A DNA stretch of 64,000 bases from Desulfosarcina widdelii (lineage in GTDB: Bacteria > Desulfobacterota > Desulfobacteria > Desulfobacterales > Desulfosarcinaceae): assembly GCF_009688965.1 (NCBI RefSeq), contig NZ_AP021875.1, positions 2,232,001-2,296,000 of the forward strand, written 5' to 3'. Both the position numbers and the translations under genes were made by a program. The notes under the pieces are model-generated. The model ran no database searches. It was not told where the DNA came from and saw only the letters and a list, made by a program, of their open reading frames with translations. Each line of letters begins with the position of its first letter. The stretch's first letter is position 1. Below are positions 8,034-18,062 of this stretch, in pieces.

Positions 8034-8684
8034 TTATTCGGAAGTATATCCTTTGCGAATGGCGTACTTAACAAGATCGGCAAGGCTTTTGAAACCCAAT
8101 TTCTTCATGATGCTGGCCCGGTGGTGTTCAACGGTCCTGGTGCTGATGCACAACAAGTCTGCGATCTCCCGGTTTTGCACCCCTTCAGCGATCAGTTTGA
8201 GGACTTCGGATTCGCGAACCGTTAGTGGCTTGGTGTCCAAACTGCCACCGGTTTGCACCAAAAAAACCAAATCGTCGGTCAGATCCTGCTGTAAAAGAGG
8301 CGACAAAAATTTTTTACCCTGACGAACAGTCTTCACGGCCAGAAGCAGTTCGCTGTCCGAATCTTCTTTCAGCAGGTAGCCGTCAGCGCCTGCGGCAAAG
8401 GCGTGGTAAATGTATTCTCGATTCTTGTGCATGGAAACGACCAGCGTACGAACAGGAGGATACATTGACCGTATTTCACGAACCGCTTCAATCCCTCGCA
8501 ACCGGGGCATGGCCACATCCACCAATACCATATCCGGAGTCGCGCGTTGAAGCAGTTTCAGCAATTCCAAGCCGTCACCAGCCTCGCCGATCACCTCCAG
8601 ATCCGGTTGGCTTTCGATCATCATTCGTAGACCCCGGCGCATGAGAATGTGGTCGTCCGCCAAAACGATGCGGTAAGATACCAT
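8034..8684 (-). CDS. NarL/LuxR-family response regulator
   Basis: A 216-residue regulator. An N-terminal receiver domain has the acidic pair in VLADDH, a phosphoacceptor Asp in VLVDVAMP (about residue 56), a Ser in VVSMH and a Lys in YLLKED. The C-terminal LuxR helix-turn-helix reads LTVRESEVLKLIAEG and ends with STRTVEHHRASIMKKLG. The partner kinase gene ends one base before this start codon, so they form one transcription unit. Orientation and position directly upstream of the redox operon make that operon the likely target. Regulation by a redox or substrate signal is inferred. Confidence 0.92.
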   Translation of the reverse strand: MVSYRIVLADDHILMRRGLRMMIESQPDLEVIGEAGDGLELLKLLQRATPDMVLVDVAMPRLRGIEAVREIRSMYPPVRTLVVSMHKNREYIYHAFAAGADGYLLKEDSDSELLLAVKTVRQGKKFLSPLLQQDLTDDLVFLVQTGGSLDTKPLTVRESEVLKLIAEGVQNREIADLLCISTRTVEHHRASIMKKLGFKSLADLVKYAIRKGYTSE

Positions 8685-8685
8685 A

Positions 8686-10284
8686 CTATTTTTCTTTCTC
8701 GATTATGGGGATAGTCAACCGGATGCAGGTGCCGCAGCCGGGTCGGGTTTCAACGTCAAGCTGACCGCCGAGCATACGGGCGCGTTCGCCCATAGTGACG
8801 AGTCCAAAACCATCGGCGGGGGATTGCCGTCGGCGTACTCGAGCCAGGGTCATCCCCTTTCCGTTGTCGGCAACTTCACATCTCACGGCCTCCGGTGTAC
8901 GCTTCATGGTTAAATGAACTCGGGATGCATTGGCGTGCTTGTATACGTTGTTCAAGGCCTCTTGAAAAATCCGGTAAATCATGAGTTGGGCATCCCGGCG
9001 AAAAATATGATCGACATTATCCAGTTCCACGGAAAACTCGAAATTGAAATACCGGCTGAACTCCTCGAACAGCCACCTTAACGCCGCATTGAGTCCGAGA
9101 TCCTCAAGGACCGCCGGTGTCAGATCGTGACATAGCCTTCTGACGTTTTTGATGATTCCAGATATGTATTTAAGCGTTTGCTCGCAGTCCTCACGCAGTG
9201 CGTCCTGCGCCGGCTCCAACTTCATCTGAACAGACCGTATCTGTAGTCTCAGCAGAGCTAAAGACTGGCCGAGTTCGTCGTGAAGAGCCCGAAAAATCCG
9301 GTGGCGTTCCTCCTCCTGAGCTTTGATCAGTTTCGAGGACATGTTGCGCAGCTCCCAGGTGGTTTTGAGCACGGCTTGATCGGCCTTCTCCCGCTCCACA
9401 GACAAGGCCAGCATATTGCCCACATTCTGGAGAAAATCGATGTCGGTCTGGGAAAACCGCCGCTGCTGAGTGACATGGGCCCCGATCAAACCAAAATGGT
9501 TGGATTTCTGCCCAATCGAAACCATCAGGCTGTTCACTATACCGAGTTTCTTGAGCAGAGGGAACGCATCCCGGAAATGCCGCTCTTCATTCGTATCGAA
9601 AATCATCATCGGCATATCCAACGGAACCGTGCACCGGAAACGGCAGGAGGGTTCGTCTCTGTTTAGTACCCCTTGGCAAAGGGCCTTTTTGCCGCCGTAA
9701 GCTCGCAACCGGTAGCCGTCATCGTCGTCCAAAAATTCTAAAATCAGGCAATAGTCCACCGACAGTACTCGGGAAACCATTTCGGCCGCATCGTCGAACA
9801 GGTGATCGCAATCGGCGCCCGAAAGCGCCAGCTGACCGATATCGGCAACCGCTTTCTGCTGGCGGACACGGGAATCGAGTTCAGCCTCGGTGCGCTTCAT
9901 CTCGCTGATGTCCACGGAAAGTCCGGCCACCCCTACGATTTTGCCTGCATCGTTATAGAAGGGGAATTTCTCGGTTCGCAGCCAGCGTTGCGAGTCGGTT
10001 ATATGGGTTGTTGTGATGTTACGTTTTGGTCTGCCGCTTTCGATTACCTCCCTGTCGTCCTCCCAATAGGCGGTAGCCATCTTAGGATCGGATGTAAAAT
10101 CAGCAACCGATTTTCCAATGATCTCCCTCTTGGATAATCCGACAGCCTCAGCATAAGCGCTATTGACCTGAATAAAACGGTTCTTTCTGTCCTTGAAAAA
10201 GACCATGGCGGGAACAGCATCCAGCAATCGTTCCCACTTCTTACGAAGCCGCTTTAGTTCAATTTGGTCTTGTATTTCTTGCAA
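8686..10284 (-). CDS. Cytoplasmic PAS-GAF histidine kinase of the NarX/DegS type
   Basis: A 532-residue sensor kinase without membrane segments. A PAS domain covers residues 15-135 (PAMVFFKDRKNRFIQVNSAY), a GAF domain about 150-290, and a HisKA_3 dimerisation domain carries the phosphoacceptor in RALHDELGQSLALL. A HATPase domain has DNGKGM and GLVTMGERARMLGG, and the usual LTIPI end. The single Cys residues in the GAF region could hold a cofactor, but none is identifiable. It pairs with the adjacent response regulator. A cytosolic PAS/GAF kinase fits sensing of an intracellular metabolite or redox state. Confidence 0.9.
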   Translation of the reverse strand: MQEIQDQIELKRLRKKWERLLDAVPAMVFFKDRKNRFIQVNSAYAEAVGLSKREIIGKSVADFTSDPKMATAYWEDDREVIESGRPKRNITTTHITDSQRWLRTEKFPFYNDAGKIVGVAGLSVDISEMKRTEAELDSRVRQQKAVADIGQLALSGADCDHLFDDAAEMVSRVLSVDYCLILEFLDDDDGYRLRAYGGKKALCQGVLNRDEPSCRFRCTVPLDMPMMIFDTNEERHFRDAFPLLKKLGIVNSLMVSIGQKSNHFGLIGAHVTQQRRFSQTDIDFLQNVGNMLALSVEREKADQAVLKTTWELRNMSSKLIKAQEEERHRIFRALHDELGQSLALLRLQIRSVQMKLEPAQDALREDCEQTLKYISGIIKNVRRLCHDLTPAVLEDLGLNAALRWLFEEFSRYFNFEFSVELDNVDHIFRRDAQLMIYRIFQEALNNVYKHANASRVHLTMKRTPEAVRCEVADNGKGMTLARVRRRQSPADGFGLVTMGERARMLGGQLDVETRPGCGTCIRLTIPIIEKEK

Positions 10285-11325
10285 GATGCGCTCTCCACAA
10301 AGCCCTGAAGTCGATGCTATCCGATATTGCCCGTGATCTTACAAACTGGTTTCCTTTTATAGTGACAGTTTACGAATACTAATCCTTTACCTCCATCTAT
10401 CGAAAACTGGTAAGCGCTTTTATGATTCGATTTTTCGCTATACCTGGTGACCTAATGGCAAAACGCATACCAGGGTTTAAACGCTTATATCTGTAGAAGT
10501 TTTTTGAATATTTTCGTCAATACCTAAATGCGGTCAGTTTCGTTGAGTGTTATGATCTCTGACAGGTTGTAAAAAAGATAATACATTGACAGACACCGAC
10601 TGCGGGCTCAGAAAAGCTTAAGTCGGGCCGGCATGTTCGAATCCCAAACAAAGAATCTATAGAAGTCGTAGATCTGCATTCCATAAATGGGGCCAGCTAT
10701 CGAATAACTGGTGGACATGGTGAAACGATTTAGAATGGCCCTTGAGCCTCGCATAAAAAAGCTGTCACCGAACGATACCTTGTAAGGGGTAAGGCTCTGA
10801 ACGGACTTTCAATATCACCCCTTGCAAGTTGACATAATGACTGAACCCGGACGTCTATATCCGGCAAAACCCCTTGATAGGACGGGGTTTCGCCTGCCGC
10901 CGACTTATTCTTCCAATCGTCCTTGCGAAATTCGCAGAATCACCATCCCCGGCTGAAGCTTTCACAAGCGCAGTTGTCCATCGGGAGGCTACTTTCAGAG
11001 GCCAGGTGTCCAGAGCATCCAATTAGTCAAGGTAATTTATCTTGGTTTAGCATCCTTTGTTTTCTTGTAGGGAAAGATCTTGTGACAGGGATCTTGTCTA
11101 ATTTTCTGATTCAGAGCGAACCCTTGGGAAGTGAGTATAACTGAAAAAATAGAAAAGTATTAATACGAAGGGGGTTGGATAAAACTTTGTTTGTGTATGC
11201 AAATTCATATAATTGAAATTATTTAATTAAGTCACGGCATTGTTAGACGATAATACAATTGAGAACTGATACTACTGTCGCTGATCTGTAAAGTGTTCTG
11301 AATAATTTTAATTGGTTTGAATTCA
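10285..11325. other. Intergenic stretch of about 1 kb between divergent kinase and HDOD genes
   Basis: No convincing gene is seen. The longest open frame (10923-11144, plus) has no ribosome site and no recognisable protein pattern. The stretch becomes AT-rich after 11100. One stable stem is present at 10862-10899. Otherwise it presumably holds the divergent promoters of the histidine-kinase gene and the HDOD gene. Confidence 0.5.
10862..10899. other. Two-part hairpin
   Basis: The outer arms CGGCA and TGCCG (10862-10866 and 10895-10899) enclose AAACCCC and GGGGTTT. The loop contains TTGATAGGAC. No U-tract follows, so it is not a typical terminator. It could be a transcription-factor site or an RNA structure; no known riboswitch consensus matched by eye. 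Confidence 0.4.
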
Positions 11326-12549
11326 ATGGGATATGTCGCGGTCGACAAATTGAAGCAAGGCATGGTTCTTGATGAAAGTGTCTATGACATTAACAGTCGT
11401 TTGCTCCTATCAAAAGGGCAAAAAATATCTCAGAATCATGTAAGGGTGCTTAAAATATGGGGAGTTTCGAGAGTTAGCGTCATCGGAAAAGAAAAAGAAG
11501 AGGATGAGGAGACTCCGTCGGTTGATGATAAAAACACAAAACTGATAAAAGAATCCATCAACGTCCTTTACAAAAATGCGGACTTGACCAATCCAATCTT
11601 TAAGCAAATCTACATAAGCGCCCTGGTTCATCGACTGAAAGGCACATTTGGTAGCCTGCCCGAACAAACCCCAAAAAATCGCATGGGTGGCACTGATTTA
11701 AAGAAACCCGAGAAAATAAGAAGGCAGATCGATGTAACGGATATCAAGCTACCCGAAGCCCCAACTGTCATATCAGAGCTCAACCAGGTTATTGACGACC
11801 CGCTCACTACTTCCAATGACGTCGCTCAGGTTGTAAACAAGAGTCCCAGCCTCGCCGCTATGCTATTAAAAATTGTCAACTCGGCATATTATGGATTTCC
11901 TTCCAAGATTGATCGCATATCTCGCGCCGTAACCATCATTGGAACAAAAGAGATCAGCGGACTGGCCCTTGGCATCTGCGTGATGCAGGCGTTCAAGGAC
12001 ATTCCCGAAGGAGTCCTGAATATAAAGGCCTTTATGCGCCATAGCTTGGTTTGTGGAATGATATCGCGGATATTGGCCGCAAACAACAATATGCCACAGA
12101 CTGAACAAATGTTTGTATCCGGCTTATTGCATGATATCGGCAAATTGATTGTGCACAAGTATTACCCGAATCACGCAAAAGCCTGCATGGAATTGGGGGC
12201 TTCTTCAGATAGATCCATATTTCAAACCGAAAAAATGGTTCTCGGATTGAATCATCAGCAAATCGCCAAGCTGCTATTAAGCAAATGGAAGCTTCCCAAT
12301 GAAATAATAACAAATATTATCTACCACCACGAACCCGGCAAGGCGCCGGATCCCAAAAAGTCTGGCATCATACACATCGCAGATATCATCTCCCATGGAC
12401 TTGGTATTGGAAGCAGCGGGGAGAGATCAATACCTAAAGTCGACCATCCCCTTGTGGATGAAATTGTCAACTCAAGAGACAGCATCAAACTGGTTATCCG
12501 TCAGATTGTTCATCAATTTGGTCCGATGGACGCCATTTTTAGTGATTGA
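11326..12549 (+). CDS. HDOD-domain signalling protein
   Basis: A protein of 407 residues. The N-terminal 60 residues (MGYVAVDKLKQGMVL...LLLSKGQKISQNHVRVLKIWGV) are a domain often found before HDOD or HD-GYP domains. An HDOD domain occupies about residues 140-340, with LPEAPTVISELNQVIDD, PSLAAMLLKIVNSAYYGFP, the HD-like GLLHDIGKLI, and YHHE. HDOD proteins are non-enzymatic or degenerate HD proteins linked to c-di-GMP and stress signalling. I chose the ATG at 11326; a TTG nine bases upstream is in frame. Neither has a clear ribosome site. The kinase gene that follows overlaps or abuts the stop, suggesting a shared output. Confidence 0.88.
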   Translation: MGYVAVDKLKQGMVLDESVYDINSRLLLSKGQKISQNHVRVLKIWGVSRVSVIGKEKEEDEETPSVDDKNTKLIKESINVLYKNADLTNPIFKQIYISALVHRLKGTFGSLPEQTPKNRMGGTDLKKPEKIRRQIDVTDIKLPEAPTVISELNQVIDDPLTTSNDVAQVVNKSPSLAAMLLKIVNSAYYGFPSKIDRISRAVTIIGTKEISGLALGICVMQAFKDIPEGVLNIKAFMRHSLVCGMISRILAANNNMPQTEQMFVSGLLHDIGKLIVHKYYPNHAKACMELGASSDRSIFQTEKMVLGLNHQQIAKLLLSKWKLPNEIITNIIYHHEPGKAPDPKKSGIIHIADIISHGLGIGSSGERSIPKVDHPLVDEIVNSRDSIKLVIRQIVHQFGPMDAIFSD

Positions 12550-12566
12550 AGATCAGGATATGGTTT

Positions 12567-13889
12567 ATGACCGCCGATAAAAAAGCGATAGGGGGTGCGG
12601 ATCCCAAAGAAGAACGGATGCGGCATATCCACAATGCTATAGAGCTTGCCTTAAACTTAGGTGATTTTCAAAAAGAAGTGGATAGTGAATGCACTCCTGA
12701 CAAGGTTGCCAAGGAATCGCTCAAACGTATCGACAGTATAATTCAATTCAATTCCAGTGCCATCTATCTTGTGAACGAACAAACCTCCGATTTAACAATT
12801 TCCGCCTTCACTCCTGACAATGAAAGATCTTCCCTGGAAAATGAACTGGAATTTATGATCGATGAAGGATTTGTCGCTTGGGCCTTACGTGAAAGACGAG
12901 GGGTCATGTTGAATTCGAAGGACGACAGCCATACCGTTCTTCTCCATGTGATGGCAACCTATTCTCGCATCCGAGGGCTGTTTATCGGGATTTTACCGTC
13001 TCATTTTTCGCGGCTTCACGATGCCTCACTGGAAATGGTATCCATAATCCTTCGAAATGCATCCAACTGCATCGAAAGCTTGATTTATTCGTCTGTGATG
13101 CGAAAGCAACAAAAGGAATTAGAAAGAGAGGTGGAGCGGAAAACACGTCAACTGGTTCGTTATGAAAAACAGCTGATATCTGCCCAAAACATGGAAGCCA
13201 TCGCTGCGTTGGCCGGAGGAGTGGCTCACAAGTTCAATAATGCACTTCAAGTTTTAATGGGCAGCATGGACCTCATATCCATGGTAGCCCAGGATAACTC
13301 TAAAATTCTGAAACAAATTAAACGTACCCGTCCAACTATAAGACAAATGGCGGATTTAACCAATAAGCTTACCGCCTATGCACGCGGAGGTACATTCATT
13401 GCCAATCAAGTCATTTCTATTGGTGCACTTTTTAATGAAATCTTGCCCGCCGTTAAACGTTCTATCAAGGAGACGGTGGACTTGACGGTTGAGTTGGCCG
13501 ATGATTCGGTGCTGGTGGATGTTGATACGATGCAGATGCGTACGGTAGTTTTATCAATCGTTACTAACGGCGATGAGTCTATCATTGATAAAGGATGCAT
13601 TAAAATCAGCAGTCAACTTTTTCCATGGAAAGATGTGCCAGAAAAAGTCCAAGTGGAACTGACACCTTGGGATTATGTATGCGTCAGTTTTCAGGATAAC
13701 GGTGTAGGTATGGACAGCAATACGTTGAGGCGTCTATTTGAGCCTTTCTATTCAACAAAATTCGAAGGAAGAGGATTGGGTATGGCTGCGGTATCCGGCA
13801 TTATCAGACAACATAAAGGCTGGATTCATGTGGCATCTCAAGTCTCCAAAGGAACCAACGTCCAGATTTATCTGCCAAAAGCTTCATGA
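12567..13889 (+). CDS. GAF-domain histidine kinase
   Basis: A histidine kinase of about 440 residues. It has an N-terminal GAF-like sensor (about residues 20-190), a coiled coil (KQQKELEREVERKTRQLVRYEKQL), a HisKA box LAGGVAHKFNNALQVLMG with the phospho-His, and an HATPase domain (DNGVGMD, FEPFYSTKFEGRGLGMAAV). The usual HDFNN of this class reads HKFNN here, with Lys in place of the acidic residue that supports phosphatase or kinase activity. The ATG at 12567 has AGGA eight bases upstream; a TTG at 12546 overlapping the HDOD stop is the alternative. No cognate response regulator is adjacent. Confidence 0.85.
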   Translation: MTADKKAIGGADPKEERMRHIHNAIELALNLGDFQKEVDSECTPDKVAKESLKRIDSIIQFNSSAIYLVNEQTSDLTISAFTPDNERSSLENELEFMIDEGFVAWALRERRGVMLNSKDDSHTVLLHVMATYSRIRGLFIGILPSHFSRLHDASLEMVSIILRNASNCIESLIYSSVMRKQQKELEREVERKTRQLVRYEKQLISAQNMEAIAALAGGVAHKFNNALQVLMGSMDLISMVAQDNSKILKQIKRTRPTIRQMADLTNKLTAYARGGTFIANQVISIGALFNEILPAVKRSIKETVDLTVELADDSVLVDVDTMQMRTVVLSIVTNGDESIIDKGCIKISSQLFPWKDVPEKVQVELTPWDYVCVSFQDNGVGMDSNTLRRLFEPFYSTKFEGRGLGMAAVSGIIRQHKGWIHVASQVSKGTNVQIYLPKAS

Positions 13890-13932
13890 TCGCACTTATA
13901 GACATCTTAAAAACAGCAATTGCAGGTTAAGA

Positions 13933-14727
13933 TCACTTCCAATCAAGTAGGCCGTATCGGTCAAGAATTATTTTTAGTTGACCGCTCTTTCGTAGTTTGA
14001 CGATGCCGTTGCTTAATTGTTGAGCAAGTAACGAAGATTCTGGCAGAACTGGTGAAAAGGCAATATAGATATAGGCTTGTTCCAGGTCGTAACCGGCTGC
14101 TTTTATACTGTCTATCACCTCAATCTCTTTCGCAGTATAACGAATGGCAGCCTCATTGCCGACGACCACATCAATACGTTTGCAAAGCATTTTTCTCAGA
14201 TTCTGTTGTAATGGATTTGACCCCGAAACAACCTGAACTCTTTTTTCATCACAAGCATATTTCTCGATGTAGTCGTTTAGCCATTTCCTGTAATCATAAC
14301 CATCGATCACACCAATAGTGATATTTGCCAGGGAGGATGAGCCTTCAAATTGCCACTGACAGTCTTTGCGAACATAAAAAGAAAGTATATTTCTAGCTAA
14401 CTCTTCATCAGGAAACACAAGACCTTTGCCGTCTTCTTTAGACGCGCCGATGGCACCAGTATATTGACCTGAGAGAGTTCCGGAAATTGCGCGCTTCCAG
14501 GGAACGTTTATGTATGTCACGCTATGGCCGTGGGCTTCAAACACTGTACGAGCTATATCAACAATGTAACCTTCTTGGTTACTGCCAATTTTAATATTAA
14601 ATGGGGGCCACGGGTCGGCTACTAAGACGATCTCTATTGCCATTGAAGGTTGGCACAGAATGAAGACGGCAACCAGAGGTAAGAGGAACCTAACCAGCAC
14701 GATACTTTGCTCCGGAATTGTAGACAA
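13933..14727 (-). CDS. Orphan family 3 periplasmic solute-binding protein
   Basis: A 264-residue protein with a signal peptide (LLPLVAVFILCQPSMA). A family 3 extracellular solute-binding domain follows: ADPWPPFN, GYIVDIARTVFEAHG, a VPWKRAISG segment and a C-terminal LRKSGQLKIILDRYGL. Family members bind polar amino acids or act as sensor inputs. No permease or ATPase gene is adjacent, which is typical of the many orphan copies in Desulfobacterales. It converges with the GAF kinase gene (43-nt gap). The ligand is unknown. Confidence 0.85.
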   Translation of the reverse strand: MSTIPEQSIVLVRFLLPLVAVFILCQPSMAIEIVLVADPWPPFNIKIGSNQEGYIVDIARTVFEAHGHSVTYINVPWKRAISGTLSGQYTGAIGASKEDGKGLVFPDEELARNILSFYVRKDCQWQFEGSSSLANITIGVIDGYDYRKWLNDYIEKYACDEKRVQVVSGSNPLQQNLRKMLCKRIDVVVGNEAAIRYTAKEIEVIDSIKAAGYDLEQAYIYIAFSPVLPESSLLAQQLSNGIVKLRKSGQLKIILDRYGLLDWK

Positions 14728-14823
14728 ATCATTTTGAACTTAATTCCTACTACGAAAATGTTATCTGCAAATCTTGATAAAAACAAGCGAATTCTATATT
14801 TCCAAAGCATGATGAACGGCTGG

Positions 14824-15750
14824 CTAATAAGGTTTTTTGCCCAAGCTTAAACATAAGTCCTTGAATATATTTTTATCAAAGCAACCCTTATTAAAAACTT
14901 CATTTTTTATCAACATCATTGCATCAAAAGGTTTTTTCTTTTTCCGATGCATCTTTTCGCTATTTGTCAGGCTATCGAAACTATCGATCAACCCGACTAA
15001 CTTTCCCTCAAAGGAAATGTTGGCAATTCCTCGAGGATATCCATTACCACTAAGCCGTTCATGATGTTCAAGAATCCCAACAGCTATTGAGGAGTCGATG
15101 TTCTCGTTTTGTTTAACAATATCATGACCAATGGCAGGATGCGCCTGATACTCTTGATATTGAGGATCGGGTAATCTGCCTTGATACGATACCAACCCTT
15201 TTGGCAGTTTGGTTACACCAACATCATGAAGCAATGCACAAAGGCTGATCCGTTTTATATCGTCTTCCCGAAACTGATTATTCAGGCAGTACAAGAGTGC
15301 GAGCGTCAATACATTTACGGAATGATTCACCAATGGATACCCAGCATAGTTGATTTCATGGAAATCTTTTAAAATACCTGAAGCCGTGGAGTACCCTTCA
15401 TACATTATGTCGATTGTTTCTGGTAATGATTCGATTGATGTCTCAACAGGGCCAGAAAAGGTCTCTGATACAATTTCGCAAAGTGTCATTTTTACATCGT
15501 TGATCTCACCACTATTTATCTTTTCCAGCAACGTCTTTTTAAGCTCTTTCTGGACTTAATTGGTAGCATTTATTTTATCATCTATGTGAATATATAGATT
15601 CGGATAATTGTCTATTGTGTATTGTGTTTTATCAATTTTTTTGTTAGCCGGCTTGTAAAGGACATATCCAGTTTCCTGATTTAAAATATAAAGTGGTATC
15701 TCATAATAGTTCGGAATTTGTGTTTTTCTGGCAAGAAGGTATTTATCCAT
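14824..15750 (-). pseudogene. HD-GYP domain protein interrupted by an in-frame TAA
   Basis: The minus-strand frame from the ATG at 15750 encodes 64 residues (MDKYLLARKTQIPNYYEIP...DDKINATN), stops at TAA 15558-15556, and continues in the same frame with VQKELKKTLLEKINSGEIND and a complete HD-GYP domain. The latter shows CALLHDVGVTKLP, HHERLSGNGYPRG and GLIDSFDSLT. HD-GYP proteins hydrolyse c-di-GMP. The first part matches the small N-terminal domain normally joined to such HD-GYP domains, so the TAA looks like a nonsense mutation. In the GYP motif the usual Asp before the first Gly is Ser. Re-initiation at an internal TTG (15531) could still make the catalytic part. Confidence 0.8.
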
Positions 15751-16293
15751 AAATAAATTCCATTTTTTTCAACACTCGATAACTATATTCCCACACTGCA
15801 TTAATGAGTAAATGACCGTACCAACTGAGTCATCGGTCAATGTATTAAAAACCTTTAGAAACAATTAGGTTAGGCCTAAATTAACAGTTGGGTAGTTTGA
15901 GAGGAAGTCGGCCTACATCGCCAGTAAATGCTGGTAGTATCTGCCCCATTGAACGTTGTGGCGAGCCGAGAGGCTGAAAAAGTGATAGTTGTCACTAAGA
16001 TTTGGTTGTTTGGTGTGATTCAATCGGAGTCGCAAAGATTCAGGGTGCCATTGATGGGAATCGTTAACTCATCGAAAAACAGCTTCGATCTGTCTTTTCA
16101 TTTTTCTCGGTTCTTTAAGAATAAATTGTTCTATCGAACCTTGTCAAACAGTTAGGGCTTCACCTATCGCAGTTAGTATCGAAAACCATGGAAGGATGGT
16201 TTTTAAATGGAATTCAGAATAGATACAGTCACATTGTTGTTAATTACCCTCCTGAAAATTATCCGTAAATATGGTGATCAATCCTTTTGGGAT
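15751..16293. other. Intergenic stretch, about 540 bases, no clear gene
   Basis: AT-rich DNA between the HD-GYP gene and the AbrB-like gene. A plus-strand open frame of 75 codons at 15928-16155 has no ribosome site and no recognisable motif; it may be a remnant of mobile DNA. Nothing else can be supported. Confidence 0.4.
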
Positions 16294-16659
16294 CTAATCT
16301 CTTTTTTTTCTTAGAATTGTTTTGGGGGAACGCTGCTTGCTTTTCAAACATAAATCGTTGCCTTTTTTTTCTACTGCGAAAAGGGCGGTTTCCTCCAAAT
16401 CCAATGCATCCACGAGTTTCTTGGGAATGACAAGGCTGCCGCGACTATTGATTCCGACGATGTTGTTCACTTTTTTTTCCTTGGTTCCCTTCTTTATGGA
16501 AGGCACCTTTTCCAAGGCTACGAGAGCGTCCATATACGCGACTTTAAGGGCACCCAACGATTTAAACCCGAATTGTTGCATGATCTCTTTACTGGGCTTC
16601 CCCATTTCAATTGCCTGAGCCAGGGCGTTGTGATCGACCAAGCGTTTTCGAGCCATCAT
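16294..16659 (-). CDS. AbrB/SpoVT-type DNA-binding regulator, copy 1
   Basis: A 121-residue protein. An N-terminal helical region (NALAQAIEMGKPSKEIMQQFGFKSLGALK) could be a helix-turn-helix. The C-terminal half is a swapped-hairpin AbrB domain (IVGINSRGSLVIPKKLVDAL...ETALFAVEKKG) with a basic tail. AbrB-fold proteins act as transition-state regulators or antitoxins; no toxin gene is adjacent. A paralogue about 90% identical lies at 38780-39145, and both share a TTGATACAACAA element upstream. Two ATGs are adjacent at the start, with AAAGGA just upstream. Confidence 0.8.
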   Translation of the reverse strand: MMARKRLVDHNALAQAIEMGKPSKEIMQQFGFKSLGALKVAYMDALVALEKVPSIKKGTKEKKVNNIVGINSRGSLVIPKKLVDALDLEETALFAVEKKGNDLCLKSKQRSPKTILRKKRD

Positions 16660-16862
16660 AGTTCCTTTGCCATAATTTCGTTATCAGGTGTTGTGATTTA
16701 TTGTTGTATCAATGTTCATTCAAAACAGCGCCTAATCTCTTCTTCTAAACGAAACGCCTCCTTTAGCACGGAAAATCCGACTTTGAATTGGAAAGGATCT
16801 TAGCTCCGATAGTAGCGAGGGTTTTCATGATCTGGAGCTCTTCAGAGGTCAGCTTAGCGGGG

Positions 16863-17096
16863 TTACACCTGGGTGCGATCGGGGGCGCCGATCATCCTGA
16901 TAACCTTTTGCTGCTCCAAACATTCATCAGCACATTTTTGGCAGAGGTCCACATAGCGGCTGTCTGCGCTTCCGAAAGGATTATCGGCCCAAACCTTTGT
17001 CACTGCCTGTCTGTCCATACCTCCCTGTGCACACATTTCACATTTAGTCACGTACAACCCCTTGATTGTGCTATTGGCCGGTTTTTCACAGCCCAT
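16863..17096 (-). CDS. Small Cys-rich (zinc-ribbon-like) protein
   Basis: A 77-residue open frame. Cysteines are spaced CEMC and CQKC with a further Cys four residues on, suggesting one or two metal sites. The start lacks a good Shine-Dalgarno. I recognise no family. Cysteine spacing supports a real gene, but it could be a remnant. It stands alone between the AbrB-like gene and a divergent solute-binding protein gene. Confidence 0.4.
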   Translation of the reverse strand: MGCEKPANSTIKGLYVTKCEMCAQGGMDRQAVTKVWADNPFGSADSRYVDLCQKCADECLEQQKVIRMIGAPDRTQV

Positions 17097-17297
17097 AAAA
17101 TATCAGGAAAACTTACCCATAAGTCACGGATTATGGTTTTAGCCACCTGCTACGGAAAAATCAAATACTAAAAGGGGCTTTGCCTACGGAAATCGAATCC
17201 ATAAACAAATAAGTCATTAGGTTGACATAATGAGCAAATGTCATTTATATTTCTATATTAAGTACAGGAATTACAAGTCGAATTGGATTGGCCTATT

Positions 17298-18062
17298 ATG
17301 AGACGCATTTTTTTATTTATTTGTTTGATATTTATTTTTTTCACGTCTGTAGGCATTTCACAAACAATTGAAGACATAACTTTAATGACGGAACTGTTCC
17401 CTCCATACAATTTTGTGGAAAATGGGAAATTAATAGGATCTTCTGTTGAATTGATGGCATTGATGCTTCAGAGAATGGAATCGCGTAAGACTGTAGATGA
17501 TATCAAGATATTGCCCTGGGCACGAGCATATAGGATTGTGTTAGATCAAAAAGATACCGCCCTATTTGCTATGACCAAAACAGAAAAAAGAAAAAATCTT
17601 TTTAAATGGGTAGGTCCAATCTCTTCCGCAAAAAATGTACTTATTGCTAAAAAGGAAAAGAAAATAAGAATAAGTTGCCCTAAAGAAATAAAAAAATATA
17701 GGATCGGCGTTGTCCGTAGGGATGCCGGTGAGCAACTTGTTATTGAGAAAACCGGATTAACTAAAAATGATTTAGATAGGGCTACAAATGCTATTTCAAA
17801 TATAAAAAAACTAGCTATGAATAGGATTGATCTTTTTGCTTATGATGAAAATGTTGTAAAATGGATAATGAAAAAAGAAGGTATTAATCCTGATGGTTAT
17901 GAAACAGTATATATTCTTGATATAGGCTTACATTTCTTTGCTTTCAATAAAAATACACCAGCCTCATTAATAAATCGAATGCAAAATATTCTTGATGAAA
18001 TAAAAAGTGAAGGTGAGTATGATAACATAATGAAAAAATATCATTTATCTATAGGTAGGTGA
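17298..18062 (+). CDS. Orphan family 3 periplasmic solute-binding protein
   Basis: A protein of about 254 residues with an N-terminal signal sequence (MRRIFLFICLIFIFFTSVGISQ). The family 3 solute-binding domain shows LMTELFPPYNFVENGKLIGSSVELM, the LPWARAYRIV segment and a C-terminal EGEYDNIMKKYHL. The gene is much more AT-rich than its neighbours, hinting at horizontal origin or weak selection. No transporter genes are nearby. The ATG at 17298 directly precedes the signal peptide; a TTG at 17283 is in frame. The ligand is unknown. Confidence 0.82.
   Translation: MRRIFLFICLIFIFFTSVGISQTIEDITLMTELFPPYNFVENGKLIGSSVELMALMLQRMESRKTVDDIKILPWARAYRIVLDQKDTALFAMTKTEKRKNLFKWVGPISSAKNVLIAKKEKKIRISCPKEIKKYRIGVVRRDAGEQLVIEKTGLTKNDLDRATNAISNIKKLAMNRIDLFAYDENVVKWIMKKEGINPDGYETVYILDIGLHFFAFNKNTPASLINRMQNILDEIKSEGEYDNIMKKYHLSIGR

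Noticed and set aside
10923..11144. Plus-strand ORF of 73 codons in the long intergenic gap
   Set aside because: No ribosome site, no conserved motif, and composition like the surrounding non-coding DNA.
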